A stretch of DNA of 8,871 nucleotides, from assembly GCA_964498065.1 (NCBI GenBank), contig CAZCFZ010000134.1, positions 1 through 8,871 of the forward strand, read 5' to 3'. Below, piece by piece: positions 6,593-8,871 of the stretch. The DNA comes from FEN-1297 sp964498065. GTDB lineage: Bacteria > Bacteroidota > Ignavibacteria > Ignavibacteriales > Ignavibacteriaceae. Under the pieces are notes generated by a model. The model made no database searches. It had not been told where the DNA came from and saw only the letters and a program-made list of their open reading frames with translations. Position 1 is the first letter of the stretch, and each line of letters starts with the position of its first letter. The position numbers and the translations under genes were made by a program.

Positions 6593-7033
6593 ACAACCGA
6601 TACTTTAACTGTAGCTTCAATTAGTTTTAAAAAACTAACTTCTTTCGATTCAACATCAATTTATCCTACATTAGTTCAATTTTTCAGCCCATCGTCAAGT
6701 ACCCTGTGGACAGTAGGAAATTGGAAGGATTATCAACCGACAATTGTAGCAAATACTCCGACTTCTCCTGAAAAATTTGAATTGATGCAGAATTTTCCCA
6801 ATCCGTTTAATCCCACAACCACAATTAAATACCAAATTCCATCCAGCAGTTTGGTTACATTAAAAATTTATAATATCCTGGGCCAGGAAATTGCCACATT
6901 AGTAAATGAAATGCAAAATTCCGGTTCCTATACAGTCCAATTTAATGCCGTAAGGCTTGCAAGCGGAATATATTTATATAGCCTTCATGCAGGTTCGTAT
7001 ATTAAAACGAAAAAAATGATTTTAATGAAATAG
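6593..7033 (+). CDS. C-terminal part of a second secreted protein with a T9SS type A sorting domain (5' end in gap)
   Basis: Open from the gap edge to TAG at 7031-7033, giving 146 resolved residues. The first 60 or so ('TLTVASISFKKLTSFDST...TLWTVGNWKDYQP') are Ser/Thr-rich and beta-like, with no named domain. From residue about 63 a T9SS sorting domain follows: 'QNFPNPFNPTTTIKYQIP', 'YNILGQEIATLVNEMQNSGSYTVQFNA', 'LASGIYLYSLHAG' and the end 'KKMILMK'. It is closely related to the tail of the gene at 1-423, as expected for a sorting signal shared by unrelated cargo. The protein should be exported across the outer membrane by the type IX system; its activity is hidden. It converges with the adenylating-enzyme gene 77 bp away. 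Confidence 0.88.
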   Translation, partial: TTDTLTVASISFKKLTSFDSTSIYPTLVQFFSPSSSTLWTVGNWKDYQPTIVANTPTSPEKFELMQNFPNPFNPTTTIKYQIPSSSLVTLKIYNILGQEIATLVNEMQNSGSYTVQFNAVRLASGIYLYSLHAGSYIKTKKMILMK

Positions 7034-7110
7034 TCTTCATATAAAAGAAGAGGTCAAAGCTTTTTAACACGAGATAAAAATATTATTTAAATTATTATAT
7101 TTTATTTTTG

Positions 7111-8688
7111 TTAAAGTTTGAGAAGTGCTGTTTTATCTATTTTCCCTGTTGAGGTTTTAGGAAGGGAAGCACATAAATCTATTTCATCCGGAATCATATA
7201 TTGAGGAAGCTTTTTACCTAAATACATTCTTAGTTCGCTTAAATTTATTACTTTCCCGTTATGCCCCACAACAAATGATTTAATACGATGCCCTATTATA
7301 TCGTCCGGAATAGGTATTACAGCAGCTTCTTTTATATCGGAATTGCTGTACAATGCTGTTTCAATTTCTCCAATTTCAATTCTATACCCTCTGCTCTTTA
7401 TCATATGATCTTTTCTGCCTTTATAAAGGTAATCGCCATTCTGATCCAACGTAACAAGATCGCCGGTTTCATATGCTTTCTCGAAGTAATCTTTTTGCAG
7501 AGGATTCCATATAAAATTTTTGGCAGTCTTTTCAGGATCGCCCCAATAGCCCTGTGCCACACATGATCCTCTTGCAAACAATTCGCCCTCAATTCCAGGT
7601 TCGGTTACAAGTTTACCATCTTCAGTTAATGCAAATACCTCCATGTTTGAACAAGACTTTCCAATAGGGATTGAATGTTCCTGTTCAGGCGAAATTGAAT
7701 TAACTTTATAATATGTTATTACATTTGTTTCCGTAGGTCCATATAGATTATAATATTCCGGGTGTGATACAGTGTTCATAAGTTCACGCAAATATTTGGT
7801 TGGGAACACTTCGCCTGCAAATAATAATAATCTCAAGTTTTCGAATTTATATCTGTTCAAATCCCCGTGAAGCAGCATCATTGTAAGAATGGAAGGAACT
7901 GAATACCAAATTGAAATTTTATTTTCAGCAATCCAATCTACAAGTTTTCTTGGAAAAGTTGAAGTTGTTTCTGGAACAAGTGCAAGAGTTGCACCAGCTT
8001 GAAATGCACCATAAATGTCCAGGATAGAAAGATCAAAGTGCAAAGGTGCATGACTGGAAAGCCTATCATTTGATTTTATTTGAAAAACCGATTGAACCCA
8101 TCTAACAAACGTAAGGGAATTGAGATGTGAAATCATTACTCCTTTGGGAACCCCTGTAGAGCCTGAAGTATATATTATATATGCCAGATCATTTTCCGTC
8201 ATTATCGGCTTAGTGTACCCGGTATGTTGCAATTCAGTTACTTTCTCCCATGTTATAATATTATGTTTATACGAATTCTGGTCTTTAAAGGAATGATCTG
8301 TGACTATAATTGTCTTAAGTGGATTATTATTGGAAAGAATTTGTGCTACAGATTTGAATTTAGCTGTCGACGTTAGGAGACATTCAATCTCGCAATTTCT
8401 AATTATATAATCTATACGTTCAATAGGTGCTTTAGGATCGAGTGGAACATACGCTGCACCTGCTTTTAAAATACCAAAGATACTGACAATTGATGGAATT
8501 GATTTGTTAATATAAATCCCAACCCGATCACCCTTTTTTATACCTGAATTTATCAATGTAGCAGCTAATTTATCAGTCAATTTATCAATTTCCTCGTATG
8601 TAATACTATCATTTTTATAAATTACTGCAGTTTGATTTGGATACTTTTCAGCTGAATCTGACAAAAGGTGATGTAATAAATATTCCAA
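7111..8688 (-). CDS. Stand-alone amino-acid adenylating enzyme (ANL superfamily; candidate L-prolyl-AMP ligase)
   Basis: A 525-residue free-standing adenylation protein that activates a carboxylate with ATP and loads it onto a carrier-protein thiol. All core motifs are seen: A3 'YTSGSTGVPKGV' (173-184), A4 'HFDLS' with D219, A5 'NLYGPTE' (314-320), A7 'YETGD' (406-410), A8 'GRKDHMIKSRGYRIEIGEIE' (424-443) and A10 'PKTSTGKIDK' with catalytic K516. D219 is the Asp that binds the alpha-amino group in amino-acid-activating domains, so an amino acid is more likely than a fatty acid. By alignment to GrsA, the pocket residues read D-L-L-Y-L-A-L-V-I-K. No carrier or condensation domain is fused. The start is TTG at 8686-8688 with AAGGAA upstream and an in-frame stop two codons before. 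It follows the acyl-CoA dehydrogenase gene by 60 bp in one operon. The proline substrate is inferred; a D-alanine (DltA-like) or other amino-acid role remains possible. Confidence 0.9.
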   Translation of the reverse strand: MEYLLHHLLSDSAEKYPNQTAVIYKNDSITYEEIDKLTDKLAATLINSGIKKGDRVGIYINKSIPSIVSIFGILKAGAAYVPLDPKAPIERIDYIIRNCEIECLLTSTAKFKSVAQILSNNNPLKTIIVTDHSFKDQNSYKHNIITWEKVTELQHTGYTKPIMTENDLAYIIYTSGSTGVPKGVMISHLNSLTFVRWVQSVFQIKSNDRLSSHAPLHFDLSILDIYGAFQAGATLALVPETTSTFPRKLVDWIAENKISIWYSVPSILTMMLLHGDLNRYKFENLRLLLFAGEVFPTKYLRELMNTVSHPEYYNLYGPTETNVITYYKVNSISPEQEHSIPIGKSCSNMEVFALTEDGKLVTEPGIEGELFARGSCVAQGYWGDPEKTAKNFIWNPLQKDYFEKAYETGDLVTLDQNGDYLYKGRKDHMIKSRGYRIEIGEIETALYSNSDIKEAAVIPIPDDIIGHRIKSFVVGHNGKVINLSELRMYLGKKLPQYMIPDEIDLCASLPKTSTGKIDKTALLKL

Positions 8689-8700
8689 TGTTTATTCCTT
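8686..8700 (-). promoter_or_regulatory. Ribosome-binding site that decides the TTG start of the adenylating enzyme
   Basis: On the minus strand AAGGAA (8700-8695) lies 6 nt before TTG (8688-8686). An in-frame TAA (8694-8692) sits between them, so translation cannot begin further upstream. The next in-frame methionine is far inside the conserved domain. TTG is therefore the start. Confidence 0.8.
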
Positions 8701-8748
8701 ATGATATATTAAAAAATCAAAAGATTAAAAACTTTTATATAAATTAAA

Positions 8749-8871
8749 TTATAGTCCAAGAATTTGAGCAATTATATTTCTTTGGATTTCCGAAGTTCCG
8801 GCGAAAAGCGTACTTCCGACAGAATCTCTTAAATCTCTTTCTATCTCAAACTCCGTCGTATATCCATACCC
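8749..8871 (-). CDS. C-terminal end of an acyl-CoA dehydrogenase-like flavoprotein (5' end outside window)
   Basis: The frame is open from the window edge to TAA at 8749-8751, giving 40 residues: 'GYGYTTEFEIERDLRDSV...FAGTSEIQRNIIAQILGL'. This matches the end of the acyl-CoA dehydrogenase fold, with the GGYGY segment, the 'IERDLRD' helix and the FAD-contacting 'GTSEIQRNIIA' motif. The position that holds the catalytic glutamate in medium-chain enzymes ('YEGT') is alanine here ('FAGT'). In family members of this kind, such as isovaleryl-CoA dehydrogenase, the base sits on an earlier helix, outside this window. Next to a stand-alone adenylating enzyme it may oxidise a carrier-bound aminoacyl group, as prolyl-carrier-protein dehydrogenases do, rather than a free acyl-CoA. 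The substrate cannot be told from this fragment. Confidence 0.88.
   Translation of the reverse strand, partial: GYGYTTEFEIERDLRDSVGSTLFAGTSEIQRNIIAQILGL

Noticed and set aside
7034..7109. Possible terminators between the convergent genes: TCTTC/GAAGA hairpin at 7034-7051 and AT-only stem 7077-7083 with 7097-7103 followed by ATTTTT
   Set aside because: Stems are short and have few or no G/C pairs, so neither is convincing.
7288..7592. Forward and alternate-frame reverse open frames inside the adenylating enzyme gene
   Set aside because: They overlap conserved motifs A7-A8 of the real gene in other frames and show no features of their own.
8749..8871. Loss of the catalytic glutamate in the acyl-CoA dehydrogenase (alanine in FAGTSEIQ)
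   Set aside because: Many active family members place the catalytic base on an earlier helix and have Ala or Gly here, so this is not evidence of inactivity.

Overview
The window is AT-rich DNA that looks like the Ignavibacteria / Chlorobi-Bacteroidetes group. The best clue is two partial secreted-protein genes ending in a type IX secretion (T9SS) C-terminal sorting domain of the 'YPNPFNPxTTIKY...LVNE...LASGxYLY...KKMIL(I/M)K' form, which is common in Ignavibacteria and relatives. An OmpA/TSP3-repeat outer membrane protein fits a Gram-negative envelope. The taxon is inferred from protein style only; no rRNA or marker gene is present. Two runs of exactly 100 N (1729-1828 and 6493-6592) show that this is a draft scaffold.

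Layout: (1) 1-423 (+), the 3' end of a T9SS-exported protein, followed by a clear rho-independent terminator (453-488). (2) 704-2600 (+), one OmpA-family protein: signal peptide, beta-barrel, an array of 30-residue TSP3-like calcium-binding repeats, and a C-terminal OmpA-like domain. It is cut by the first N run, and the apparent frame change there is a placeholder artefact. (3) 2750-3151 (-), a receiver-only response regulator. (4) 3152-3840, a 689-bp stretch without a convincing gene, holding a 14-bp palindrome and a 4 x 11-bp tandem repeat. (5) 3841-5710 (-), a two-gene operon of a soluble PAS / HisKA_3 histidine kinase and a NarL/FixJ-type response regulator, joined by a ribosome-binding site that overlaps the kinase stop codon. 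(6) 5711-6492, very AT-rich DNA without a recognised gene, except an unidentified reverse-strand reading frame running into the second N run. (7) 6593-7033 (+), the 3' end of a second T9SS cargo gene. (8) 7111-8871 (-), an operon tail: the last 40 codons of an acyl-CoA dehydrogenase-like flavoprotein, then a stand-alone amino-acid-type adenylating enzyme with a TTG start.

How the genes work together: the kinase and NarL-type regulator should form one phosphorelay; the receiver-only protein may share it. The ligase plus dehydrogenase pair is the most interesting part. A free-standing adenylation domain beside an acyl-CoA dehydrogenase is the arrangement that turns L-proline into pyrrole-2-carboxyl (or pyrroline) thioester on a carrier protein in pyrrole natural products and anatoxin biosynthesis. 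The residues I can align to the adenylation pocket (D-L-L-Y-L-A-L-V-I-K) fit that idea as far as I can recall, but the carrier-protein gene would have to lie beyond the right edge.
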